A DNA stretch of 64,000 nt, taken from Bradyrhizobium sp. (lineage in GTDB: Bacteria > Pseudomonadota > Alphaproteobacteria > Rhizobiales > Xanthobacteraceae). Shown in pieces: positions 7,271 to 14,958 of the stretch. The stretch covers positions 1-64,000 of the forward strand of contig NZ_JAUSLT010000150.1 of the NCBI RefSeq assembly GCF_030646015.1, given 5' to 3'. A program made the translations under genes and the position numbers. The stretch's first letter is position 1; every line of letters begins with the position of its first letter. The notes below the pieces were generated by a model. It had not been told where the DNA came from. It saw only the letters and a list, made by a program, of their open reading frames with translations, and made no database searches.

Positions 7271-7277
7271 GCTAAGT
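7271..7277 (+). promoter_or_regulatory. Probable -10 element of the tRNA-Ser gene
   Basis: GCTAAGT starts 24 nt before the mature tRNA 5' end. The identical heptamer is at 3805-3811, also 24 nt before the truncated tRNA copy. Same sequence and spacing on two otherwise different flanks suggest a core promoter element brought in by the islet. Confidence 0.4.
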
Positions 7278-7294
7278 GTTTGATATCGCTACGC

Positions 7295-7384
7295 GGAAGG
7301 GTGGCCGAGCGGTTTAAGGCACCGGTCTTGAAAACCGGCGTGCCTGCAAGGGTACCGTGGGTTCGAATCCCACCCCTTCCGCCA
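7295..7384 (+). tRNA. tRNA-Ser (anticodon UGA)
   Basis: GGAAGGG (7295-7301) pairs with CCCTTCC (7374-7380) as the acceptor stem, followed by G and an encoded CCA. The anticodon loop CTTGAAA, flanked by CCGGT and ACCGG, gives UGA. A long variable arm and the GTTCGAATC T loop fit a class II serine tRNA. The 5' half is supplied by the islet and the 3' half by the original chromosome. Confidence 0.95.
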
Positions 7385-7509
7385 GTTTTATTTGTAATAC
7401 ATTGTAAATAAAGGGAAATTTATGATGGTCACTTTTTAGCCCCAAATATCACCCCACATCTAATTCGCGTCGTCCTGAGCGTCAAAAGCCCTTAGAAAAC
7501 GGGCACTTT

Positions 7510-7860
7510 TCACTGATCGATGCGATCGGCTTCGGCAAGCGCCCAGCTCGACCAAAGCTCAATTTTCTCCGACGATATGGAAGCAATTTCATTCGTCAAA
7601 ACAGCCCTCACGGCATCAACATAAGCGCGGATGTCCATCGCTCGCCGCAACGAAACTGCTTCATCGAAGAGGCGATCTACCCTGGCTTGCTCAAGTCTAT
7701 GCCGATGCTCCTGCACTTCGCGTTTGGCTTGCAATTGGCGATTGCGAATATCCTCCTCCAGCTGTGCCTTGCGCCGGACGCGCCGCTCAAACGCGAAGAC
7801 GCTCCGCCCGATCCGCTTCACGGGCAGCCTTCTGTGCTTCGTCGCGGGCGTGCCGTGCAT
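7510..7860 (-). CDS. Coiled-coil protein, probable C-terminal part of a frameshifted gene
   Basis: From about 7790 down, the frame encodes a long charged helix (RRKAQLEEDIRNRQLQAKRE) followed by RLFDEAVSLRRAMDIRAYVD and a C-terminal WALAEADRID motif that I recall from rhizobial accessory proteins of unknown role. The first residues after ATG 7860 look out of frame, because the parallel frame at 7787-8020 carries coding-like sequence there. The two frames may once have been one gene broken by a frameshift near 7790-7815. Confidence 0.5.
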   Translation of the reverse strand: MHGTPATKHRRLPVKRIGRSVFAFERRVRRKAQLEEDIRNRQLQAKREVQEHRHRLEQARVDRLFDEAVSLRRAMDIRAYVDAVRAVLTNEIASISSEKIELWSSWALAEADRIDQ

Positions 7861-8020
7861 GTATCTTGGCGCCCATGATTTGCGGGGCCAGATGGACGTT
7901 CGAGACTTGGTGCTCATGACAGGCATTACAGCGGCCCTTGCGGGCCCCGGCAATGCCACTACGATTAGCTGAGTGGAATACGGCACCGGCCATACCGGCA
8001 GTACGCGCACTGCTCTTCAC
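7787..8020 (-). CDS. Cys/His-containing small protein, probable N-terminal part of the same gene
   Basis: The 77-residue frame contains GRCNACHEHQVSNVHLAPQI, a CxxCH motif with further His residues that could bind zinc, and ends in a helical AQKAAREADRAERLRV that would run naturally into the coiled coil of the 7510 ORF in the other frame. CxxCH also occurs in cytochrome c, but there is no signal peptide or heme-protein context. I regard it as a real N-terminal module, now separated from its C-terminal part. Confidence 0.4.
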   Translation of the reverse strand: MKSSARTAGMAGAVFHSANRSGIAGARKGRCNACHEHQVSNVHLAPQIMGAKIHARHARDEAQKAAREADRAERLRV

Positions 8021-8031
8021 CTGGGTAAACC

Positions 8032-8250
8032 ATGCCGTCTTCCGACACCCCCGCAGCCCTGCCCCTCGAAACGATCAAGCCGCCCCGTTGCGCCATGTGC
8101 CGAGCACGAATGGCGCTGGCAAGCCGGGAGCCAGGCGCCAACGGTGCGGAGAAGCATGTTTTCAAATGCCCGAAGTGCGAATTCTCTAAAACGAAAATCA
8201 CCGGTGACCCGGCCGCCGTCGGACGCGATCGCCCGCGCCGCAAAAGGTGA
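8032..8250 (+). CDS. Small zinc-ribbon protein
   Basis: The 72-residue product has two Cys pairs, RCAMC near residue 19 and KCPKC near residue 46, the classic four-Cys zinc ribbon. Between them is GANGAEKHVF. A basic tail (RDRPRRKR) follows. Such proteins are common hypothetical genes in Bradyrhizobium; possible roles include nucleic-acid binding, but none is shown. It is divergent from the 8020 ORF. Confidence 0.6.
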   Translation: MPSSDTPAALPLETIKPPRCAMCRARMALASREPGANGAEKHVFKCPKCEFSKTKITGDPAAVGRDRPRRKR

Positions 8251-8278
8251 GTGCTCCCGCCGTCATCGGGCCCGTCCG

Positions 8279-8437
8279 TCAGCCCTTGGATTTGTTGATC
8301 TGCTTCACCTTGGCGTCGGTCGCCTCGATCGAGGCCGCCAGTTCCAGGATGGCCTTCGAGAGCAGTTCGATCGCCTCTTTCTCGTCCTGCGAGCGCGCGG
8401 CGCGAAGCGCATAATTTTTTGCTGAGGATAACGACAT
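8279..8437 (-). CDS. 52-residue helical protein, unknown
   Basis: ATG at 8437 and TGA at 8279-8281 enclose a fully open frame with an even, soluble, helix-forming composition (SKAILELAASIEATDAKVKQ). It is oriented toward the zinc-ribbon gene. A strong hairpin at 8458-8485 lies just upstream and isolates it from the next leftward ORF. No family recognised. Confidence 0.5.
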   Translation of the reverse strand: MSLSSAKNYALRAARSQDEKEAIELLSKAILELAASIEATDAKVKQINKSKG

Positions 8438-8457
8438 CGGCAATCTTTCTCACGAAG

Positions 8458-8485
8458 AAACCCGCCGGTTGAGGACGGCGGGTTT
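8458..8485. terminator. Strong intrinsic terminator, possibly bidirectional
   Basis: AAACCCGCC (8458-8466) and GGCGGGTTT (8477-8485) form a 9-bp perfect stem with a 10-nt loop and end in T/A runs on both strands. It lies just downstream of the leftward ORF at 8488-8649. Confidence 0.7.
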
Positions 8486-8487
8486 CG

Positions 8488-8649
8488 TTAGTTCTCGCGG
8501 TATGAGTTACGAGGCCCGCGATTACGCAAACGGTAGTCGTTGCCGGTTAACAAATACTCCGGCCGGAAAAATTGCCGCGTGAACCGGCCTGGAGCGGCTT
8601 CGACGAACGCGTTGGCGAGGCCGCTCATGGTTAACGGAACCTGTGTCAT
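8488..8649 (-). CDS. 53-residue basic protein, unknown
   Basis: ATG 8649 opens a frame ending at 8488, three bases from the terminator hairpin. Residues such as FTRQFFRPEYLLTGNDYRLR and a basic, aromatic C-terminus look coding. The close fit of the stop to a terminator supports it. It is divergent from the lipoprotein gene at 8708. No function recognised. Confidence 0.4.
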   Translation of the reverse strand: MTQVPLTMSGLANAFVEAAPGRFTRQFFRPEYLLTGNDYRLRNRGPRNSYREN

Positions 8650-8707
8650 CTCATCCCAGCCTTGATTGCGCGTCGCGATCGCCACAATGGCGTGGCATCC
8701 CCCCGGG

Positions 8708-8938
8708 ATGAATCGATTCCCGCCCATGCTCCATTGCGCCTTGCTGTGCCTTGCGGCCGTCATGCTGACATCCTGCGCCGGGGGGAAAACCGCAGGCGAA
8801 CGGATAGCGGACATGCCGCACTGGATGGGCGGCATGCCTTCCGACGTTCCGCCGCGGCGTGGCACGCCCGAATACGATGCCTGGATGGCCGCACGCGCCC
8901 AGGAAGCCGCCAGGCCGAAGAACGAGCAACCCAAATAG
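8708..8938 (+). CDS. Small lipoprotein with DVPPRRGTPEY motif (paralogue of the islet gene)
   Basis: I start it at ATG 8708 because the next residues form a lipoprotein signal peptide ending at LTSC (Cys about 22); an upstream in-frame ATG at 8666 would place the signal too far in. The mature 55 residues contain GGMPSDVPPRRGTPEYDAW, nearly the same as the protein at 4717-4938. It likely sits in a membrane as a lipoprotein. Two related copies on either side of the tRNA att site suggest repeated insertion or gene capture at this locus. Confidence 0.65.
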   Translation: MNRFPPMLHCALLCLAAVMLTSCAGGKTAGERIADMPHWMGGMPSDVPPRRGTPEYDAWMAARAQEAARPKNEQPK

Positions 8939-9070
8939 CTCTCTCACCATCCCATCGTACCGCCACAGAGGCGACGAACCACTGCACGGGTGGCATGCTC
9001 GCAACAGGCTGTTGCACCGCTCCGCAGGCTGATAGACACTTCAACCGGAAATAGTGCGCGGGAGCGTGAG

Positions 9071-9274
9071 ATGAGTAAGCAGGACGAGGGATTTGACTAC
9101 CACCGCTATCGGACCCTGCTGGCCGAAGCCGTCGACGAGTCCAGCCGACTGGCGTTTATCGACCTGTTGATCGAAGAGCGCGCCAGGGAACGGCTGAAAG
9201 CCCACAGCACCTCCGAACGGCTTGCGATCACGGCGAAGACCGTTGCCAGCATTCTCGGCACGTCGAGGAACTGA
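9071..9274 (+). CDS. Small helical protein, unknown
   Basis: ATG 9071 is preceded by GGAGCG about 5 nt upstream. The 67-residue product is acidic to neutral and helical (AVDESSRLAFIDLLIEERAR, then ERLAITAKTVASILG). No signal or membrane segment is present. The DsbA-like gene begins only 20 bp after its stop, so they may be co-transcribed. It resembles short rhizobial hypothetical proteins; no function assigned. Confidence 0.55.
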   Translation: MSKQDEGFDYHRYRTLLAEAVDESSRLAFIDLLIEERARERLKAHSTSERLAITAKTVASILGTSRN

Positions 9275-9293
9275 ATTGCACGGGAGTTGTCGG

Positions 9294-9950
9294 TTGCGCG
9301 CACTTCGTAGGGCCTTCGTTGCGCTGACAACGGCCGGGTTTGCCGCCCTGCTCGGGCTGATGGCACTGCAGCCGATCAGCGGCGCGATGGCGCAGCTCGC
9401 TACCGCCGCGCTGGTGGCACAGCCGGTATCGCTGCCGGACATGGCGCTCGGTCCCGCCAATGCGCCGGTGACCATCACCGAATATTCGTCGATGAGTTGC
9501 CCGCATTGCGCGACGTTCGGCGAAAACGTCTTCCCGATGCTGCGCGCGAAATATATCGATACCGGCAAGGTGCGTTTCGTGTTCCGGGAGTTTCCACTCG
9601 ACATCAAGGCCGCGGCGGCATCGATGCTGGCCCGCTGCGCCGCCAATGGCGATGCCGAGAAATTTTTCGGCACGGTCCAGCTCCTGTTCCAGCAACAGCA
9701 GATGCTGATGGCGCAGACCAACATGACCTTGCGGGTGATCGGCAAGCAGGCCGGGATGACCGAACAGGCTGTCGAGACCTGCGGCAGGGATCAGACCCTG
9801 CTCGACAAGCTCGCCGCCGACCAGCGGTTTGCCCATGAGGTCATCAAGGTGGAATCGACGCCGACGTTTTTCGTCAATGGCGAAAAGCTCAAGGGCGCGA
9901 TGTCGTTCGAGGAACTGGAAGAGATACTCAAGCCGCTGCTGAAGAAGTAG
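9294..9950 (+). CDS. DsbA family thiol-disulfide oxidoreductase
   Basis: The likely start is TTG at 9294, preceded by GGGAG at 7 nt; the longer open frame from 9222 has no such site. The 218-residue product has a signal peptide (about 1-33) and a thioredoxin fold with the active site CPHC at 69-72 and the cis-proline loop near STPTFFVNG. It should act in the periplasm, forming or shuffling disulfides in exported proteins. It is close to the DsbA/Com1 or BdbD-like group with a helical insertion; no DsbB is nearby. Confidence 0.85.
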   Translation: MRALRRAFVALTTAGFAALLGLMALQPISGAMAQLATAALVAQPVSLPDMALGPANAPVTITEYSSMSCPHCATFGENVFPMLRAKYIDTGKVRFVFREFPLDIKAAAASMLARCAANGDAEKFFGTVQLLFQQQQMLMAQTNMTLRVIGKQAGMTEQAVETCGRDQTLLDKLAADQRFAHEVIKVESTPTFFVNGEKLKGAMSFEELEEILKPLLKK

Positions 9951-10028
9951 CCGCTGTCGCTTTGCCCTTGTTCTGTACGACGCGCTGGCCGATGATGGCG
10001 CCAACAAGAACATATCGGGGGGAGCGTC

Positions 10029-10997
10029 ATGGCGTCCGTATTGCGCGGATTTCTTGCAGCCGCGTTGTTGCTGTCCGGCGTCGCGCCATCCCTGGCGCAG
10101 GGCTATCCGAACCGGCCGGTGCGCGTGGTGGTCGGATTTCCTCCGGGCGGTCCAACCGACGTCATCGCGCGCATCGTGGCGCAGAAACTCTCCGACAGTC
10201 TCGGCCAGCAGTTCTTTATCGAGAACGTCGGCGGCGCGGGCGGCAACACCGCGGCCGGTCAGGTCGCACGCGCCACCCCTGACGGCTACACCATCATGGC
10301 GATCTCAACCGGCTTCATGGTGAACCCCAGCCTGTACGCCAAGGTGCCGTACGACCCGGTGAAGGATTTTACCGCCGTGTCACTGGTCGCGGTTTCTCCG
10401 AACGTGGTGGTGGTCAACCCGTCGGTGCCGGCCAAAACGCTGCCTGAACTGGTGCAGCTGATCCGGGATAATCCAGGCAAGTACAGTTTTGCCGGCCCGG
10501 GCGTCGGCTCGACACCGCATCTCGGCGGCGAATTGTTCCGGCTGGCGTTCAAGCTCGACCTGGTCCACGTCCCCTTCCCGGGTGCTGCACCGGCCGTCCA
10601 GGCCACGGTCGGCGGCCACACCCCGATCGCGTTCACGGCGTTGCCGTCCTCGCTTTCGGCCATCCAGGCCGGACAGGTGCGCGCGCTCGGCGTGGCGGCG
10701 ACCGCGCGGGCGGGCGGCGTACCCGACGTGCCGACCTTCGCCGAACAGGGCGTGAAGGATCAGGAAGCCGATACGCTGACCGGCATCGTGGCGCCGGCCG
10801 GCACGCCGAAAGAGATCGTCGAGCTGCTTTCCCGCGAGATCGCCAGGAGCGTTGCGCGGCCTGACGTCAACGAACGCCTCGCCGTGCTCGGCTTCAAGGG
10901 CGTCGGCAATACGTCGGAGGAGTTCGGGGCGCGCATCAGGCTGGAGATCGAAAAGTGGGGCAAGGTGGTGCGCGATGCGAAGCTGAGGATCGACTAG
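10029..10997 (+). CDS. Bug/TctC family tripartite tricarboxylate transporter binding protein
   Basis: A GGGGGAG ribosome-binding site precedes ATG 10029. The 322-residue product has a cleaved signal peptide (about 1-24) and the Bug family N-terminal signature YPNRPVRVVVGFPPGG followed by DVIAR. Bug proteins bind carboxylates or other small organics in the periplasm. No TctA/TctB membrane genes are adjacent, which is usual for orphan Bug proteins in Bradyrhizobium and relatives. Substrate cannot be told. Confidence 0.9.
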   Translation: MASVLRGFLAAALLLSGVAPSLAQGYPNRPVRVVVGFPPGGPTDVIARIVAQKLSDSLGQQFFIENVGGAGGNTAAGQVARATPDGYTIMAISTGFMVNPSLYAKVPYDPVKDFTAVSLVAVSPNVVVVNPSVPAKTLPELVQLIRDNPGKYSFAGPGVGSTPHLGGELFRLAFKLDLVHVPFPGAAPAVQATVGGHTPIAFTALPSSLSAIQAGQVRALGVAATARAGGVPDVPTFAEQGVKDQEADTLTGIVAPAGTPKEIVELLSREIARSVARPDVNERLAVLGFKGVGNTSEEFGARIRLEIEKWGKVVRDAKLRID

Positions 10998-11048
10998 CCG
11001 GCTGCGGCCGGGCGAGACGAACCGCGTCCCTGCCCGGTTCGGACGGTG

Positions 11049-11303
11049 CTATGTCGGCGCCGTCTCGACGAAGGTCAGGCCGATCCGGTTGCGCTGGATC
11101 CAGGCCACCTGACATTCGTGGACCGACGAGCCATTGGCCATCACCAGACGAAACCGTGCGGGGACGAAGGCCGGGTTCTCGATATCGATGGCCGCGCCCT
11201 CGGCCGAGACATTCCGGACCGTGCAGCTCATGACCGAGCCGCCGGACGAAACGTAAGCCGTTTCATTGACTTCGGTGCGCGGGTGTTTTCGTTTTTCTTC
11301 CAT
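11049..11303 (-). CDS. PilZ domain protein, candidate c-di-GMP receptor
   Basis: The 84-residue protein is a single PilZ domain with both ligand motifs: RKHPR at about 4-8 (RxxxR) and NVSAEG at about 32-37 (D/NxSxxG). These residues bind cyclic di-GMP in the family. It has no fused effector, so it would act by contacting another protein. It is transcribed away from the VOC gene. A degenerate GGDEF-like protein occurs at 46115, but nothing links them. Confidence 0.85.
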   Translation of the reverse strand: MEEKRKHPRTEVNETAYVSSGGSVMSCTVRNVSAEGAAIDIENPAFVPARFRLVMANGSSVHECQVAWIQRNRIGLTFVETAPT

Positions 11304-11599
11304 CGGCGTCGGCCCAGGCTGGCATCTGCGCGAAAGCCTAGCGCCAAACCATAAATAATTCGCGCTGTGTCATGCTGCGCGCCGGCGAACCCGGCAACAG
11401 CCGCGGGCTTTGGACTCGCCCCGCGCACGAGCCTGGCGACTGCGGCAATCTGTAGTCACCCTTCAGAACCCCGGACCCGGTCAAGCACGCTGCAGCGCAT
11501 CATGCGCATCAGCCTTGCGTATCGACAGGCTTTCGTCGAAGCGGTCGGTGTCCGATGATATGCGCCGATACCGACGTCACCTTCCAGGGAGAAGACTCC

Positions 11600-12001
11600 A
11601 TGCCACTCGGCGTCCTGCAGCACTACACCATCGAACCCTCCGATCTGGAACGCACCCGGGAATTCTATTGCGACGTGCTCGGGCTCGAGAACGGGGACCG
11701 GCCGCCGCTCGATTTCCCCGGCTACTGGCTCTATTCCGGCGGCGTCGCCACCGTGCACCTGATGGGCACCCGCAAGCCACGCGAAGGCATCGTGGTGCGC
11801 GGCACCGAGAAGAAATACGAGGATACCGGCCGGCTCGATCACATCGCCTTTGCCGCGACCGATCCCGCTGGCGTGCGCCAACGCCTGCAGTCGAAGAATG
11901 TAAAATTCCGCGAGAGCATCGTGCCGCGCACCGGCGATACGCAATTCTTCATGTACGATCCCGACGGCGTCGGCGTGGAGCTGAATTTCCCGAAGGCGTA
12001 G
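11600..12001 (+). CDS. VOC family (glyoxalase-like) metalloprotein
   Basis: I start at ATG 11600, preceded by GGGAGA; an in-frame ATG at 11555 lacks a site. The 133-residue protein has one vicinal-oxygen-chelate fold: YTIEPSDLERTREFYCDVLG at the start, TGRLDHIAFAA in the middle and DPDGVGVELNF at the end. His and Glu residues at HYTI, DHIAF and VELNF are the expected metal ligands. Possible functions are glyoxalase, ring-cleaving dioxygenase or resistance protein; context does not decide. Confidence 0.85.
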   Translation: MPLGVLQHYTIEPSDLERTREFYCDVLGLENGDRPPLDFPGYWLYSGGVATVHLMGTRKPREGIVVRGTEKKYEDTGRLDHIAFAATDPAGVRQRLQSKNVKFRESIVPRTGDTQFFMYDPDGVGVELNFPKA

Positions 12002-12249
12002 CGTTTCCCTGAAGTCTCCTTGGGCTCCCATGTTGCACGCTCGACACATCGGCCGGCGAAATGCGGGGCCGATCGCGTTTTGGCGGCATGTCCCGACAAC
12101 GCCCCGAGTCAGCCATCACTCGGGCCTGAATTGGTCGGCGTTTGCCCAATATTGCGTGACGATTTGAATGGCCGCGCCGCTGCGGCAGGATAGCCGGGTG
12201 CCGCGCCTTCGACCCCTACCCCAGAGGCACGTGTGCCCGGCTATTCGCG

Positions 12250-12960
12250 CTAATCCAGCCCGCGCTCCCGGCTCAGCCGCACCATCTCCTCGATGAACCG
12301 CGCCTTTTGCTTTTCGTCGAGGCTCGCAAACAGCGGCTCGGCCGCATCGGCGACATTGCGCTGGTCGACCGCGCGGTCGTTGAGGAACTGGGCTTCGTTG
12401 CGCATCTGCTCGATAATATCGTCCGGCGGGTCGCGCTTGGCGCGGGCCACGCGCAGATTGAGGCGGTCGGCGCCGTTGTGACCGAGATAGTGCATCGCGC
12501 TGTTGAAGCCGGCCCAATGCTTCTCCTGCTCGGGCGTCAGCTTCAATTCAGTCTTGATCCGGTCGATATTGGCATCGCTGTTGGCGACGATCTGTTCGGC
12601 AGTCAATTGCGGAGCTCCGTCCTGGGTCAGCACGGCGTTCTGCCTGGCGCCCTTCTTGCCCTTGGAACCCTTGTCGGATTTTGCCGAGCTGCCTTGTTTC
12701 TCATTCGCTGATGGCGGCGATGCCTTCTGTTGCCCGGCGCCGAGGACGCCGGTAAAGACGCCGACCACGCCGCCGATCGCGCCGCCCAACACGCCGCCGA
12801 CCGGTCCGGCGGCCTTGTTGCCTTCGCGGGCGCCCTTTTGAACGCCCTCGACCACTTGTGCATTTACCGTCGAGGGAGCGCTGAGAAGCAGCGCAACAAT
12901 TGCGCCAAGCACAAGATGCATTCTCAACCGCGCACGCGCTGCGGGTGTCGGGTTGATCAT
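12250..12960 (-). CDS. Exported LTXXQ (Spy/CpxP-like) protein
   Basis: ATG 12960 begins a signal peptide (about 1-34) in a 236-residue product. A Gly-rich hydrophobic stretch at about 52-75 and a Ser/Lys-rich linker follow. The C-terminal half is helical with LTPEQ at 141-145 and a second LDEKQ element, as in periplasmic Spy/CpxP chaperones. The longer upstream frame overlaps non-coding sequence. It may help periplasmic stress tolerance. It is divergent from the ABC operon at 13481. Confidence 0.7.
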   Translation of the reverse strand: MINPTPAARARLRMHLVLGAIVALLLSAPSTVNAQVVEGVQKGAREGNKAAGPVGGVLGGAIGGVVGVFTGVLGAGQQKASPPSANEKQGSSAKSDKGSKGKKGARQNAVLTQDGAPQLTAEQIVANSDANIDRIKTELKLTPEQEKHWAGFNSAMHYLGHNGADRLNLRVARAKRDPPDDIIEQMRNEAQFLNDRAVDQRNVADAAEPLFASLDEKQKARFIEEMVRLSRERGLD

Positions 12961-13480
12961 TCGTCGGTCTCCATGGTGATTGCGACAGGCAGGCGCGGAT
13001 GCGGCAGCGCTTCGTGTTGAGTCGGACATTATCGTTTTCGCATCAGCCTCGTCTATGCTGCAAAGCGACCCGTCATCACGAGAAACCGCCGGCACAGGGT
13101 GCAAATCAAGTTGGCCGCGGCGGAACCTGCGGCCCGATGGCGCATCCCGGACGCGCCATTGCGCATCCGGGATGACAGCGCGCGCGGCATGTGTGCGACG
13201 CAATATGCATCGTCAGCCGCGCAGGCCGGCCTCACGCCAAAGGCTCCGCAATCATTGACGGATCATCGACAATCCGCTGCTGCCGATTTGACCACAACGT
13301 TAGTTCTACGGGCAGCGTCACCGGATTTCTCGACAGACGCCGACAATTCTGCTCTGATCGTCAATAACGAAGTCTCCGCGACGTCTTGCAATGCCATCTC
13401 GGCCTGCCCGGCGGCGAATGAAAAAAACAAAAAGAGGCTTCCGCACGCTTCACGATTTGGCTCACCAGGGAGAGAATGCC
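12961..13480. other. 520-bp divergent intergenic region
   Basis: The region separates the LTXXQ gene and the ABC importer operon and must hold both promoters. CATCCCGGA (13143-13151) and TCCGGGATG (13166-13174) form a hairpin of the dispersed-repeat kind. Open frames here look like shadows. I could not pick promoters with confidence. Confidence 0.4.
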
Positions 13481-14821
13481 ATGTCACGGAAGAAGCTTTC
13501 ACGTCGACAATTCGTCGCTGCTACCGCCATGTCATCGGCGGCATTGATAACGGCGCCATACATTCGAGGCGCACACGCCGCCGGCAAACTCAACATCGGT
13601 TTCTGGGATCACTGGGTGCCCGGCGCCAACAAGGCCTCAACCGAACTCGTCAACGAGTGGGCCGCCAAAGAGAAGGTCGAGGTTTCGATCGATTACATCC
13701 CGAGCCAGGGCAACAAGAACCTGCTGACCATCGCCGCCGAAGCCCAGGCGAAGTCCGGCCACGACATTCTGGCGATGCCGACCTGGTGGCCGCATGCACA
13801 GGCCGAATTGCTCGAGCCCATGAACGATGTCGTCGAAGCGCTGATCAAGCAGAACGGCGATGTCAACGGGACCGTCAAGTATCTCGGCAAATCCGGCGAC
13901 AAGTGGCTGGCCGTGCCGGCCTGCATCGGAAGCCAGATCAAGGGCCCCTGCTCCCGCATCGATCTGATGAAGCAGCACGCCAACATCGACGTGCAGGCCA
14001 TGTATCCTGCCGGCCAGGCGCCGAAGGCGGACGCCTGGACCACGGATGCGTTCCTGAAAGCCGCCGAGGCCTGCCACAAGGGCGGCGTTCCCTTCGGCAT
14101 CGGTCTTGGCGAGACCAGCGACTCCGTCGACACCGTCGGCGCGTTCTTCCTCGCCTTCGGCGCGGAGGTCGTCGACGCCAAGGGCAACGTCGTGGTGAAG
14201 AATGACAACGTGCGTCAAGTTCTCGAGTTCTACAAGAAGCTGATGGCGTTCCTGCCGTCGGACGCCCCGGCGTGGGACGATGGCTCCAACAACAGGTGGC
14301 TGGTCTCGGGCAAGGGCGCGCTGATCATGAACCCGCCGAGCGCATGGGCCGTGGCCAAGCGCGATGCGCCGCAGATCGCCGAGCAGTGCTGGACCCACGG
14401 CTTCCCGATCGGTCCGAAGGGCCGGTTTGCGCCGTTCCTCCCGTATTTCTGGAGCGTCTGGAACTTCGGCAAAAACAAGCCGGCGGCCAAGAGCCTGTTG
14501 ACGCATCTGTCGCAACCGGCCGCGGTGGAGAAGCTGGTGGCGGCGAGCGGCGGCTACGACTTGCCGGCGTTCGAGAAACTCACCACGCTGAAGACCTGGG
14601 CGGAGGAAAGTCCCCCGAAGGGGACGCTCTACCACTATCCGAATCCGCACAACCACCAGAAGCTGTCGATCTCGGCAGCGGGAGCGCCGCCGAAGATTGC
14701 CCAGCAGATCTACACCCAGGCGACCCTGACCAAGATGTGCGTGCGTTACTACCGGGGCGAAGCCATGGAGAAGACGCTGGCCTGGGCGCAAGGCGAACTC
14801 GAAGGCTTCATGCGGAGCTGA
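13481..14821 (+). CDS. ABC transporter extracellular solute-binding protein (family 1)
   Basis: ATG 13481 follows GGGAGAG. The 446-residue protein begins with a twin-arginine-like signal (SRRQFVAATAMSSA, about 7-20) and a likely cleavage after AHA near residue 34. The rest is a large cluster B sugar-type binding protein. It is the first gene of an operon with two MalFG-type permeases and a MalK-type ATPase, so it should deliver a sugar, polyol or similar solute. The dehydrogenase and amidase downstream hint at a hydroxyacid or amide ligand, but that is inference. Confidence 0.88.
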   Translation: MSRKKLSRRQFVAATAMSSAALITAPYIRGAHAAGKLNIGFWDHWVPGANKASTELVNEWAAKEKVEVSIDYIPSQGNKNLLTIAAEAQAKSGHDILAMPTWWPHAQAELLEPMNDVVEALIKQNGDVNGTVKYLGKSGDKWLAVPACIGSQIKGPCSRIDLMKQHANIDVQAMYPAGQAPKADAWTTDAFLKAAEACHKGGVPFGIGLGETSDSVDTVGAFFLAFGAEVVDAKGNVVVKNDNVRQVLEFYKKLMAFLPSDAPAWDDGSNNRWLVSGKGALIMNPPSAWAVAKRDAPQIAEQCWTHGFPIGPKGRFAPFLPYFWSVWNFGKNKPAAKSLLTHLSQPAAVEKLVAASGGYDLPAFEKLTTLKTWAEESPPKGTLYHYPNPHNHQKLSISAAGAPPKIAQQIYTQATLTKMCVRYYRGEAMEKTLAWAQGELEGFMRS

Positions 14822-14885
14822 GGGGGACTGCCCGCTACGGCCCAACGCGGGCCGCGGCGGCGCCTGTCCGCCTGCCGACACGATT

Positions 14886-14910
14886 GGGAGCCGGCGCGCG
14901 CCGGCTTCCC
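14886..14910 (+). terminator. Intercistronic stem-loop after the binding-protein gene
   Basis: GGGAGCCGGCG and CGCCGGCTTCCC pair with a single bulge around a tiny loop in the 137-bp gap before the first permease gene. No U run follows. Such hairpins often protect the binding-protein message and lower expression of the permease genes. Confidence 0.55.
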
Positions 14911-14958
14911 GACGAGATCTCACTTACTTGAAATCAAGCTTCGCGAGGAAGATGCATC

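Larger units (their letters stand above)
3828..7333. mobile_element. 3.5-kb integrated islet in tRNA-Ser(UGA), probably immobile
   Basis: The 40-bp direct repeats at 3828-3867 and 7294-7333 bound the element. A tyrosine-integrase C-terminal fragment sits against the right end, as expected for an integrase-driven island. Paired GGTGCCAAT repeats lie just inside both ends. Cargo is a frameshifted small gene, a membrane protein, a lipoprotein, a Cys-rich peptide, a tiny membrane protein, an acidic protein pair and an RHH/HTH pair. No conjugation, replication or phage structural gene is present. With the integrase lacking its N-terminal half, excision would need a helper enzyme. Confidence 0.8.

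Noticed and set aside
7430..7500. Second att site after tRNA-Ser
   Set aside because: The AT-rich sequence after the tRNA has no further copy of the tRNA 3' half to the right, so no second boundary could be shown.
13637..14923. 428-codon minus-strand frame over the ABC binding-protein gene
   Set aside because: Shadow of the strongly supported 13481-14821 gene.
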